In this document: positions 34,939 to 42,534 of the stretch, piece after piece
How the letters are laid out: each line of letters begins with the position of its first letter
Numbering within the stretch: the first letter of the stretch is position 1
NCBI RefSeq assembly: GCF_029265375.1
Contig: NZ_JAJUJJ010000007.1
Coordinates: 46,261-110,260 of the forward strand
Direction: 5' to 3'
From: Nesterenkonia sp.
GTDB lineage: Bacteria > Actinomycetota > Actinomycetes > Actinomycetales > Micrococcaceae
DNA: 64,000 nucleotides
Notes under the pieces: model-generated
What the model was told of the DNA's origin: nothing
Database searches by the model: none
Seen by the model: only the letters and a program-made list of their open reading frames with translations
Made by a program: the position numbers and the translations under genes

Positions 34939-35035
34939 TCCCGTCCCACCCGGCCTGCCGCCCGCGGCTGACCCAGCCCTGCCCCGGCTGCTATCCCCGG
35001 CTGATCCCGCCCCGCCCGCGGCTGGTTCCCGCCCC
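34922..35035 (+). repeat. Degenerate GC-rich tandem repeats
   Basis: CTGCCGCCCGCGGCTGA occurs at 34922-34938 and again at 34955-34971, followed by two or three looser copies built on CCCGGCTGATCCCGCCCCG. The first copy includes the DUF4229 stop codon, so slippage here could alter that protein's tail. Confidence 0.6.
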
Positions 35036-35045
35036 GCCCCGCATC

Positions 35046-35106
35046 ACGTGTCGGAAAGGCCCAAACTGGCCCGTTGTGACCGGGGGTTTCGGCCTTCTCG
35101 ACACGT
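35046..35106. repeat. Long imperfect inverted repeat
   Basis: Arms of 21 bp (35046-35066 and 35086-35106) match at 18 positions, beginning ACGTGTCG and ending CGACACGT, around a 19-nt centre. It lies between the tandem repeats and the PLDc_N gene promoter. It may be a terminator-like structure, a REP/MITE-like element or a protein site. Confidence 0.6.
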
Positions 35107-35126
35107 TGAACGGCGGCCCGGCCCGG

Positions 35127-35132
35127 TAGGCT
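35127..35132 (+). promoter_or_regulatory. -10 element of a leaderless PLDc_N gene
   Basis: TAGGCT ends six bases before the ATG at 35139. Confidence 0.5.
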
Positions 35133-35138
35133 GGAAGC

Positions 35139-35660
35139 ATGGTACGCATCTTCATCGGTCTGGCAGTGGTGGCGCTGGCCCTGCTCATCTACTGCATGGT
35201 CGAATGCCTGCAGACCCCGCGGCACCAGGTGCGCGTGCTGCCGAAGGCGGCATGGGTGTTCATCATCCTGCTGCTGCCGCTGCTGGGACCCGGCCTGTGG
35301 CTGGCGTTCGGAAAGGCACGAGGGCGCTCGGCTGCACCGCAGCGGCGGGGTCCTGCCGCTCCCGATGACGATCCCGAATTCCTGCGCCGGGTCGAGGTTG
35401 AGCGCCGCCAGCAGCAGCGGCGCGAGGAGGAGGCCCGCAAGCGGGCCGAGGAGCAGCGCAGAAAGCGCGGATCCGGCGGGCCGCAGGGAACCACCGGCGG
35501 ACAGCCGGGGAAGGCGGATCCCGCAGGCGGCAAGGACTCCGCCAATGGCGCCGCCCCCGGAAGTGACGCAGATACCGAGGGGACAGACTCCAGCAACGGG
35601 ACCGACCCCCGAGACCGCCGGGCCCGCACCGACGACGACGGCGGCGAATCCCCCAGCTGA
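35139..35660 (+). CDS. PLDc_N-domain membrane protein
   Basis: A 173-residue protein. Two hydrophobic segments (FIGLAVVALALLIYCMVECL and AAWVFIILLLPLLGPGLWLAFG) form a phospholipase D-nuclease N-terminal (PLDc_N) membrane module, here without any nuclease domain. The remainder is an Arg/Glu-rich coiled coil (~85-110) and a Gly/Asp-rich disordered tail. The gene is often near menA in actinobacteria. Function unknown. Confidence 0.8.
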   Translation: MVRIFIGLAVVALALLIYCMVECLQTPRHQVRVLPKAAWVFIILLLPLLGPGLWLAFGKARGRSAAPQRRGPAAPDDDPEFLRRVEVERRQQQRREEEARKRAEEQRRKRGSGGPQGTTGGQPGKADPAGGKDSANGAAPGSDADTEGTDSSNGTDPRDRRARTDDDGGESPS

Positions 35661-35682
35661 TCCCGCCCGCGGCCTACCAGTC

Positions 35683-36591
35683 TCAGCTGAGCAGCATGGC
35701 CGCCGAATACGTTGCGGCGAACACCAGCCCCACCACCGAGGTCTGCTGCAGCACCGGAATCAGCGCGCCGCCGGTGGCGCGGCGGACCAGCGTAATGCGA
35801 ATCGGACCGACGCACACCACCCAGGAGAGAACCACCAGCAGGTACCACCAGCTGGTCGGCAGCAGCGCCAGCGGCAGCAGCACCGCCACCCCTAGCATCG
35901 CCGCATAGCCCCAGCGCGCCGGGCCCTCGCCCAGCCGCACCGCCAGCGTCCGTTTGCCGGCCTGAGCGTCAGTGGGGATATCTCGAATATTGTTGACCAT
36001 CAGCAGTCCGCTGGCGATCAGTCCGTGACTGACGGCCCCCACCAGAGCTTCGGCAGCAGGGAGGCTCACCGGCTCCGCGGAGGCCTGGACCGCCGCGTAG
36101 GCGGTGCCGAGGGTGGCGACCAGCCCGAAGAAGACGAACACCATCACCTCGCCCAGGCCCAGGTAGCCATAGGGCCTGGACCCGCCGGTGTACCACCAGG
36201 CCGCCAGGATGCACAGCACCCCCACCGCAAGCATCCACCAGGCGCCGATGATCAGCACAATGGCCGCACCGGCCGCCGCGGCCACCGCGAAACTGATGAC
36301 CGCGGCGCCTTTGACCTGCTGCGGGGCCGCAGTGCCGGTGGCGGTCAGGCGCATCGGCCCCACCCGGGCATCGTCGGTGCCGCGCACGCCGTCGGAGTAG
36401 TCATTGGCGTAGTTGACCCCCACCTGCAGGGCCAGCGCCACCACCAGCGCCAGCGCGGCCACCACCGTCTGCAGCAGACTCAGGCTGCCGGTGTGGCTGA
36501 AGGCCGCTGCGGCGCCGATGACCACCGGTGCTACCGCCATCGGCAGGGTGCGCGGCCGCGCCCCGGCGGCCCAGTCGCTCAGTGTTGCCAT
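35683..36591 (-). CDS. menA: 1,4-dihydroxy-2-naphthoate polyprenyltransferase
   Basis: A 302-residue UbiA-family membrane enzyme that attaches the polyprenyl side chain to DHNA in menaquinone synthesis. The Asp-rich prenyl-diphosphate motif is NDYSDGVRGTDD; the second motif region is NNIRDIPTDAQAGKRT. N-terminal WAAGARPRTLPMAVAPV is typical of MenA. It follows menE by 39 nt on the same strand. Confidence 0.95.
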   Translation of the reverse strand: MATLSDWAAGARPRTLPMAVAPVVIGAAAAFSHTGSLSLLQTVVAALALVVALALQVGVNYANDYSDGVRGTDDARVGPMRLTATGTAAPQQVKGAAVISFAVAAAAGAAIVLIIGAWWMLAVGVLCILAAWWYTGGSRPYGYLGLGEVMVFVFFGLVATLGTAYAAVQASAEPVSLPAAEALVGAVSHGLIASGLLMVNNIRDIPTDAQAGKRTLAVRLGEGPARWGYAAMLGVAVLLPLALLPTSWWYLLVVLSWVVCVGPIRITLVRRATGGALIPVLQQTSVVGLVFAATYSAAMLLS

Positions 36592-36630
36592 CTCAGTTGG
36601 AATATCCCCTCATAGGTGTCAGTGGCGCGC

Positions 36631-38040
36631 TCATCGCTGACCGCTCTCCAGAAGCCGGGTCAGCTCCTGCCGATCCGGCTTGCCGTTGGGCAGCAGCGGA
36701 AGGGCGCCCAGCAGTTCGTAATGCTTCGGCACGGCCGCCGCGCCCAATTCCCGGCGCACCAGCTCATCGATCTCCTCAAAGGTGCTGCCATCTTTGGAGG
36801 TGCTGGAGAGCACGACGGCGGCTGAGACCCGCTGCCCCCAGCGGGGGTCCTCCACTCCGGCGACGAAGGCCTCACGCACCCGCGGATGGGACTCTACGGC
36901 TCGGCGCACCTGGTCAGCGGAGACTTTCACACCGCCGGTGATGATCACATCATCAGCCCGCCCGGTGACGCTGAGCTGCGGAACGATCTGCGCCTGATGC
37001 CCGGCCCCGGCGACCAGAGCCAGGGTCTCGACGTCGTCGGCGCTGACCGTGCTCAGCTCGCCCAGGTCATCGGTGCGGAAGCGGCGCTGCCCGGTGGCCG
37101 GATCGGTGTCGAACTTCGCAGCTGTCAGCTCGTCATCGTGGAGGTATCCCAGCGCCACCATCGGGCCGGAGAGCAGCACCCGGCCGTGAGTGCCCAGGGA
37201 GATGCTCACCCCAGGAAGGGGGTAGCCGTCGTAGACGCAGCCGCCGCAGGTCTCGCTCATCCCGTAGGTGCGGATCACCTGCAGCTGAAGATCGTGTGCA
37301 CGCTGGAACAGCTCCTGACGCGTCGGGCCTCCGCCGAGCAGGATGGCGTCGAAGCGCTGCAGCGCCGCCAGCAGATCAGCCGAGTGCTCGTGGCCCGCCT
37401 CCGCGTGCTCCACCAGCTGCTGCAGCTGAGCCGGCACCAGGGACACATAGCGCCGGGCGGCAGTGAGGCGGGAGGCAGCTGCGGTGAAGGCGGCCGGATC
37501 GGTGGTGGTCTCCAGCAGCGGCACCGGTTCGGTGCCGGCCACCAGGCTGCGGGTCAGCACCGCCAGGCCGGCCACATAGCTGGGCTGCAGCGCCAGCAGC
37601 CACTGGCCGTGCCCGCCGAGGGCCTCCGCGGTCATCTGGGCGGAGGCTTCCAGAGCCTCCCACGTCAGCAGGGTCTGTTTCGGAGTGCCGGTAGAGCCTG
37701 AGGTGCGCACCACCGCGGTGACATCGTCGGCCACCCCGGCCTCGGGCCGCTCCACCCAGCGCGGCGGACGCCCGGCCTCAGCCGGCAGGAACTCTAGAGG
37801 CGCCGTCCTGCCCCGCCGGGCGGCCTCCAGCGCTTCCAGGGCCTGAGTGATCCACCTGCTTCCGTGGTCCTCAGCGTCTGCGACGCCGTCTGGCTCGGGC
37901 TCGGAGGCGGACTGGGGGCCAGGAGAGTAGGGCATCTGTGCGAGCTGTTCAGGGTAGGGGATTCGGCCGGTTCTGGGTTCAGGTGCAGAGCCAGCATAGC
38001 CAACCTGAACCAGCTCAGTGGTAGAACGGCTGGTCAGCAT
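36631..38040 (-). CDS. menE: o-Succinylbenzoate-CoA ligase
   Basis: About 469 residues of the ANL adenylating superfamily, activating o-succinylbenzoate with ATP and CoA. The P-loop TSGSTGTPK, the middle IRTYGMSETCGG, the FRTDDLG motif and the C-terminal GGVKVSADQVRRAVESHP with catalytic Lys in LPNGKPDRQ are intact. The ATG at 38040 overlaps the end of the upstream gene by 26 nt; about 75 residues of Pro/Glu-rich sequence precede the domain, longer than usual, so a later start (for example Met at MPYSPG) is possible. menB lies 9.3 kb away beyond an accessory island. Confidence 0.9.
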   Translation of the reverse strand: MLTSRSTTELVQVGYAGSAPEPRTGRIPYPEQLAQMPYSPGPQSASEPEPDGVADAEDHGSRWITQALEALEAARRGRTAPLEFLPAEAGRPPRWVERPEAGVADDVTAVVRTSGSTGTPKQTLLTWEALEASAQMTAEALGGHGQWLLALQPSYVAGLAVLTRSLVAGTEPVPLLETTTDPAAFTAAASRLTAARRYVSLVPAQLQQLVEHAEAGHEHSADLLAALQRFDAILLGGGPTRQELFQRAHDLQLQVIRTYGMSETCGGCVYDGYPLPGVSISLGTHGRVLLSGPMVALGYLHDDELTAAKFDTDPATGQRRFRTDDLGELSTVSADDVETLALVAGAGHQAQIVPQLSVTGRADDVIITGGVKVSADQVRRAVESHPRVREAFVAGVEDPRWGQRVSAAVVLSSTSKDGSTFEEIDELVRRELGAAAVPKHYELLGALPLLPNGKPDRQELTRLLESGQR

Positions 38041-38608
38041 TGAACGAGGTCTCGACGACGTCCAGCACAGGGTGCTCCGCCAGGGCGCGGATCCCGGCGT
38101 GGGTGGCTGCGATGCCGGCCCAGTGCGGGTCGACGTCGGATGTGATGCACCAGGCACGGTCAGCGGGCCAGAGGAACGACGGCGGCGGCATCTGCCAGGA
38201 GCCGGGTGCGGCCAGCTCGCGGCAGAGCTCCTCCAGACTGACTGCGGCCAGGAAGTACTCACGCTCCCCGCCCGGCAGAGGCGCAGCGCTGAGGTGCGGC
38301 GCGAGGTGGGCTGTCCACTCGGTGCTGCCCCAACCGTCCCAGAACAGGGCGTAGGCCTGCCCGGGCGTTCGCGTGTGGGCGGCGAGGACGCCGGCTGCGG
38401 TGCTGAGCTGTTCAGTGTCCTCGGGCCGGTCAGGCGGTCGGGACACGGAGTTCTCGCTCTGGCCCGGATAGTCCGGATCGGGGATGTACCGCAGCCGCGC
38501 GTAGGCCGAGAATCCCGGCGGCCCCAGGGTGACCAGCCGCCACCAGTGCACCTCTGCGCGCAGGATCCAGTCCGCCGCTGAGGGGTCTGCTGGCGCGAGG
38601 AACGTCAC
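38015..38608 (-). CDS. Uncharacterised cytoplasmic protein
   Basis: A 197-residue protein starting at a GTG that overlaps the stop of the DUF1801-like gene (GTGA), which fixes the start; the longer frame is a shadow of that gene. It is rich in Trp, Pro and aromatic residues (WILRAEVHWWRLV, WDGWGSTEW, WCITSDVDPHWAGI). I do not recognise a catalytic motif, but the SDVD and Trp pattern resembles small actinobacterial proteins of unknown function. It is coupled to menE by a 26-nt overlap. Confidence 0.65.
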   Translation of the reverse strand: MTFLAPADPSAADWILRAEVHWWRLVTLGPPGFSAYARLRYIPDPDYPGQSENSVSRPPDRPEDTEQLSTAAGVLAAHTRTPGQAYALFWDGWGSTEWTAHLAPHLSAAPLPGGEREYFLAAVSLEELCRELAAPGSWQMPPPSFLWPADRAWCITSDVDPHWAGIAATHAGIRALAEHPVLDVVETSFNADQPFYH

Positions 38609-38982
38609 CGGCCGGTTCTGCTCCCGAAAGCGGTGCGAACCAGTTCGGCGACCTTCTCCTCGGTGGCGTCGTCGAGCTCCTCGAGGTACCAGGCGCAGGG
38701 CCGCAGGGTGCTGCCGGCTTCCCGGTCCACAGTGGCCTTCTCCGACAGGCCCAGCGTCATCACGCCGTCGTCGAGCCGGAAGAACACCAGATCTGGTGCG
38801 CTGCGGCTGGTGGCGTAGCCGGGCATCCCGTACCACAGCCGCGGTTTGAGCTTCGGGCCGGCGGCAAGGATCGTCTCGTGCAGGCGGGCCCCGATTTCCG
38901 CATAGGGCTCCGGCATGGATTGGATCTTCTCCACCACGGCCTGGAGGTCTTTGGTGGTCTTGTCCGTACGAGCGGGGGACAT
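38605..38982 (-). CDS. DUF1801/YdhG-like protein
   Basis: A 125-residue protein with VVEKIQSMPEPYAEIGARLHETILAAGPKLKPRLWYGMPGYA, matching the iron-chaperone-like DUF1801 (YdhG) fold in which a helical N-terminus precedes the conserved W-Y-G-M-P motif. The fold is widespread, with no firm function; one member is Fra/frataxin-like. It is the first gene of the unit running through the uncharacterised gene into menE and menA. Confidence 0.75.
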   Translation of the reverse strand: MSPARTDKTTKDLQAVVEKIQSMPEPYAEIGARLHETILAAGPKLKPRLWYGMPGYATSRSAPDLVFFRLDDGVMTLGLSEKATVDREAGSTLRPCAWYLEELDDATEEKVAELVRTAFGSRTGR

Positions 38983-39293
38983 GATGGAACCTTTCTCTCG
39001 CGCCGCATCCGCGGCATTGTCAACACAGTCAGCCCCTGGGGGGCAGGGGCCAGCTGCGCAATCTCCATCGCGGACGTGTCCCGGCCTGTGCCGGTCCTCT
39101 CCGCGGATGTGTCAGACGAGCACTTCGTCATCGACTGCGCGAGAGCACATCAACGTGCTGGGCCACAGATTATCAGCAGGGGTCCGGGGAAGTCCGCTGG
39201 GCCCGCCCGGCCGTAGGCTGATCAAAGGCGTCCCGGATTATCGGGCAGCAGGTGCTCCCCAGCTCCGAGGATAGAAGGCGTCAGGAGGACCGC
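38983..39293. other. Divergent intergenic region between DUF1801-like and AraC-type genes
   Basis: This 311-nt gap has no supported gene. It contains a GC hairpin, GCCCCTG (39032-39038) and CAGGGGC (39044-39050), and two direct copies of CGCGGAYGTGTC about 40 nt apart near 39070-39115 that could be activator sites. GGAGGA precedes the ATG at 39294. Confidence 0.4.
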
Positions 39294-40160
39294 ATGATCC
39301 GCACACTCAATGCGCTGGTCGAGACCGTGGAGCATCAGCTCACCGGTGAGATCGACTGGGAACGCTTCGCCAGGCAGCACGGCACCACCGAGTACCACCT
39401 GCGCCGGATGTTCTCAGCACTGGCCGGGATGCCGCTCTCAGAGTACGTGCGCCGCCGTCGTATGACGCTGGCCGCTGCCGACCTCACTCGCGGCGAGGCC
39501 GGCCTGCTGGAGGTCGCCGTGAAGTACGGCTACGGCTCGGCCGAGGCCTTCGGCCGGGCGTTCCGCTCGGTGCACGGGGCCAGGCCCGCTGAGGTGCGGC
39601 GCGACGGCGGTCCTCTCCGCACACAATCCACGCTCCGGTTCCGCCTGAGCGTAGAAGGGAATGTTCCGATGGACGTCACCATCACTGAGAAGCCCGAGCT
39701 TGTCCTGGCAGGCTATGCCGCGGAGGTGCCGCTGATCTATGAGGGAGTGAACGCGCATATCCAAGAGCACGTCGAATCCATCTCCGCGGAGCAGAACCTC
39801 CGGCTGAAGGAGATCAACGACGCCGAACCGTCCGGGATACTTTCGGTCAGCCACGGGCTGGAGCCCGACGCCCCCGAAGGCTCCCTGCTGACGTATCTGC
39901 ACGGCGTCGCGCTCAGCTCCGGCACGGACGTTCCCCAGGACCTGGACTCGAGCACCGTCGAGCCCGGCTCCTGGGCCGTGTTCGCCTCGCAGGGGCCCCA
40001 CCCGGAGACGCTGCAGAGGCTGATGGCCGCCACCGCCACCGATTGGTTCCCCTCTAACCCGTGGCGCCTGCGCCCCGGCCCGAGCATCGTGCGCTACCTC
40101 AGCTTCACCGGGGATGAGGCCCACTGCGAGATCTGGATGCCGGTGGAGCACGAAGGCTGA
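39294..40160 (+). CDS. AraC-family regulator with GyrI-like effector domain
   Basis: A 288-residue regulator. The AraC double helix-turn-helix is N-terminal (~1-105): IDWERFARQHGTTEYHLRRMFSALAG and LLEVAVKYGYGSAEAFGRAFRSVHG. The C-terminal ~155 residues (MDVTITEKPELVLAGYAAEVPLI to WMPVEHEG) form a GyrI-like/bacterial multidrug-sensing domain, as in Rob/SbmC-type proteins. Such regulators sense hydrophobic drugs. The convergent MMPL exporter ends seven bases after it. Confidence 0.9.
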   Translation: MIRTLNALVETVEHQLTGEIDWERFARQHGTTEYHLRRMFSALAGMPLSEYVRRRRMTLAAADLTRGEAGLLEVAVKYGYGSAEAFGRAFRSVHGARPAEVRRDGGPLRTQSTLRFRLSVEGNVPMDVTITEKPELVLAGYAAEVPLIYEGVNAHIQEHVESISAEQNLRLKEINDAEPSGILSVSHGLEPDAPEGSLLTYLHGVALSSGTDVPQDLDSSTVEPGSWAVFASQGPHPETLQRLMAATATDWFPSNPWRLRPGPSIVRYLSFTGDEAHCEIWMPVEHEG

Positions 40161-40166
40161 CTGCGG

Positions 40167-42248
40167 TCACGACGCCCGGCTGAGGCGGGAGGGCCACCAG
40201 ATGCGACGGCCGAGGTCCGCACACAGAGCGGGAACCTGGAGGGTCCGCACTACGAAGGTGTCTATCAGAATGCCGACCGCCACCAGGAAGGCAAGCTGCA
40301 CCATGAACATCACCGGCAGCACCGCCAACGCTGCGAAGGTCGCGGCCAGGACCACGCCGGCGGAGGTGATGACGCCGCCTGTGACAACAAGCGACCGCAA
40401 AGTGCCCTCTGCCGCGCCGTGCTCCGGCGCCTCCTCCCGCGCACGTGTCATCAGGAAGATGTTGTAGTCCACCCCGAGGGCAACCAGAAACATGAAGCTG
40501 TAGAGCGGCACCGACGGATCTGCCCCCGGGAAACGAAAAACGTGGTTGAACACCAGCGCGGAGATGCCCAGGGCGGCAACGTAGGACAGCACTGTGGTGG
40601 CCACCAGAATGAGGGGCGTGACCAGCGAGCGCAGCAGCAGCACCAGGATCGCGGTGATCGACAGCAGCACCAGCGGAATGATCACCCTCAGATCGCGCTG
40701 GGCGGTCTCGTTGGTGTCCAGCTGGGTCGCCGTGGTCCCGCCCACCAGGGATTCGCCCGGAACGGCGTCCAGCTCAGTGCGCAGCTCCCGGACGGTGTCC
40801 TCAGCCTCCAACGAGTCGCCCGGGTGGGACAAGGTGGCCGAAATCTGCGCCCAGCCGTCCACTTTACGGGCGGCTTCGGCATCCGAGGCCGGAGCCGAGT
40901 CCTCACCCACAAGGTGGGCGCTGGCCACGCCGTCGGCCTCACTCACCAGCGCCAGAGCCGTCTCGGCCTCCGCAGCGTCGACGAACACGGTGGTCGGCGA
41001 TCCGGTGCCGGCCTCGAAGTGCTCCTCCAGCAGATCCTGGCCCCGCTGAGTCTCAGTCTCAGTCAGCACGAGCTCGGTCTGCGGGACGCCATGGGCCTTC
41101 AGCTGCGTCACGCCCGCGGCAGCGGCCACCAGCAGCAGCGTCACCGCCAGCCAGACCGTGCGCGGGCGCCGCCGCACCACATGCGCGACCCTGCGCCAGA
41201 GGCGGAACTGCGAGGCTGAGGTGTCCGCGGCGAGGTGCGGGACCTTCGGCCAGAAGGCGGGCCGGCCGAGCAGCGCGAGCAGGGCGGGCAGGAAGGTCAG
41301 GGTGGCCAGCATGGAGAAGACGATGCCGGCGCTGACCACCGGCCCCAGAGCCCGGTTTGAGTCCAGGTCGGAGAGCAGCAGGCACAGCATCGCCGCAGCA
41401 ACTGTGCCTCCGGAGGCGAGCACCGGCGGGGTCGAACGGCGCACCGCCGTCCACAGCGCGGCATAGTGGCTCTCCGTGCGGGCGAGCTCCTCGCGATAGC
41501 GGGCTACCAGCAGCAGGGAGTAGTCCGTGGCGGCGCCGATGACCAGGATCGAGAGGATCCCCTGGATCTGACCGTCCAGAGTGATCCACCCCCGCTGCGC
41601 CATGGCCCATATGACGGTGATCGCCGTGCTGAGAGCTCCTACGGCCGAGAGCAGCACCAGCACCGGGAGCAGCACGGAGCGGTAGACGACGACCAGAATG
41701 AGGAAGACTGCGACGACAGCCACCAGCAGCAGGATTCCGTCAATGCCGGCGAAAGCCTCGGCGAAATCCCCGGACAGGGCGGCCGGGCCTGTTACGGCGG
41801 CGTCCCAGGACTCATCCTTCAGGCCGTCGGCCACCACGGTGCGCAGCTGGTCAAGAGTGCCGTCCTCGCTGGCGCTGGCGTTGAGCAGCACCAGCATCTG
41901 CAGAGCGCTTCCGTCTTCGGAGTGCTGAGGCGGAACTACCTGCTCCACACCGGCCAGTGCGGAGATCTCCGCCCCAAGAGCTTCGGCCTCCTCCTGCTCC
42001 CCGGCTGTGAGTGCAGCCCCGTCGGAAGAGGCGGCAACCACTGTGGCGGGGACGGCGTCGCTCTCGGCGAACCGTTCCCGCAGCTCCAGCGCCCGGGTGG
42101 ACTCTGAATCGATGGGAAGGAAGTCGGCCTGATCGTTGGTGGTGACCTCTGAGATCTGGCCGAAGGTCTGGCCGCCCCAGGAACTCCAGGCCAACCAGAC
42201 AAGAACCAGGAGGGCGGGAACCGCCAGACGTGCAGCGGAGGTCTTCAC
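40167..42248 (-). CDS. MMPL/RND-type exporter
   Basis: A 693-residue membrane protein with the MMPL layout: a first helix (AARLAVPALLVLVWLAW), a large external loop, five to six helices, a second external loop and a last helix block. ATDYSLLLVARYREEL and the second-half copy GVDYNIFLMTRAREE are the paired family motifs with the proton-relay Asp-Tyr. The start is the GTG at 42248; upstream sequence in the same frame belongs to the ABC-F leader region. MMPL proteins export lipids, siderophores or drugs; substrate unknown. It is divergent from the ABC-F gene. Confidence 0.88.
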   Translation of the reverse strand: MKTSAARLAVPALLVLVWLAWSSWGGQTFGQISEVTTNDQADFLPIDSESTRALELRERFAESDAVPATVVAASSDGAALTAGEQEEAEALGAEISALAGVEQVVPPQHSEDGSALQMLVLLNASASEDGTLDQLRTVVADGLKDESWDAAVTGPAALSGDFAEAFAGIDGILLLVAVVAVFLILVVVYRSVLLPVLVLLSAVGALSTAITVIWAMAQRGWITLDGQIQGILSILVIGAATDYSLLLVARYREELARTESHYAALWTAVRRSTPPVLASGGTVAAAMLCLLLSDLDSNRALGPVVSAGIVFSMLATLTFLPALLALLGRPAFWPKVPHLAADTSASQFRLWRRVAHVVRRRPRTVWLAVTLLLVAAAAGVTQLKAHGVPQTELVLTETETQRGQDLLEEHFEAGTGSPTTVFVDAAEAETALALVSEADGVASAHLVGEDSAPASDAEAARKVDGWAQISATLSHPGDSLEAEDTVRELRTELDAVPGESLVGGTTATQLDTNETAQRDLRVIIPLVLLSITAILVLLLRSLVTPLILVATTVLSYVAALGISALVFNHVFRFPGADPSVPLYSFMFLVALGVDYNIFLMTRAREEAPEHGAAEGTLRSLVVTGGVITSAGVVLAATFAALAVLPVMFMVQLAFLVAVGILIDTFVVRTLQVPALCADLGRRIWWPSRLSRAS

Positions 42249-42296
42249 CTGCGAGGATCCTTCCGGTGGTGCCGGACTCTTCAGCCATAGCGCGGA

Positions 42297-42325
42297 GTGC
42301 CAGCATACACCCAGGCTGATATTCT
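42297..42325 (+). promoter_or_regulatory. Promoter for the ABC-F leader transcript
   Basis: GTGCCA (42297-42302) and TATTCT (42320-42325) are 17 bp apart; the leader-peptide ATG begins seven bases after TATTCT, so the transcript is probably leaderless. Confidence 0.5.
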
Positions 42326-42332
42326 CGAAGAG

Positions 42333-42377
42333 ATGAACTTCTGCATGCCCTCGCGTCGCCTGCGCCCCGTCCTCTGA
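42333..42377 (+). CDS. Candidate 14-residue leader peptide of the ABC-F gene
   Basis: The short frame reads MNFCMPSRRLRPVL. It carries R-R-L-R, containing the Arg-X-Arg motif at which macrolide-bound ribosomes are known to stall in Erm-type leaders. The final codons and stop lie inside a strong hairpin (42360-42387). It ends 157 nt before the ABC-F start, a spacing suited to transcriptional or translational attenuation. No protein product is proven; support rests on position, the motif and the hairpin overlap. Confidence 0.55.
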   Translation: MNFCMPSRRLRPVL

Positions 42378-42387
42378 CGGCGCGCAG
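42360..42387 (+). promoter_or_regulatory. Attenuator-like hairpin overlapping the leader peptide
   Basis: A 12-bp stem with a single mismatch: CTGCGCCCCGTC (42360-42371) and GACGGCGCGCAG (42376-42387), loop CTCT. A ribosome stalled on the RLR codons would cover or melt the 5' arm and could change folding of the remaining 150-nt leader. Confidence 0.6.
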
Positions 42388-42534
42388 CGTTCCCGCACCT
42401 TCTCGCAGCACCTGCTCGCCGTCGCACGGTCACTCTGACCCTGCCGGGCGGCACCCTCACTCTCTGATCTGAGCCACAGCCCGTGGACGCCTCCGCCTGC
42501 CCGGTGCACATCACCGATAAGACGGAGCACACCT

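Noticed and set aside
38263..38836. Long N-terminal extension of the protein ending at 38015
   Set aside because: The extension is an out-of-frame shadow of the DUF1801-like gene; the GTG at 38608 in a GTGA overlap is the natural start.
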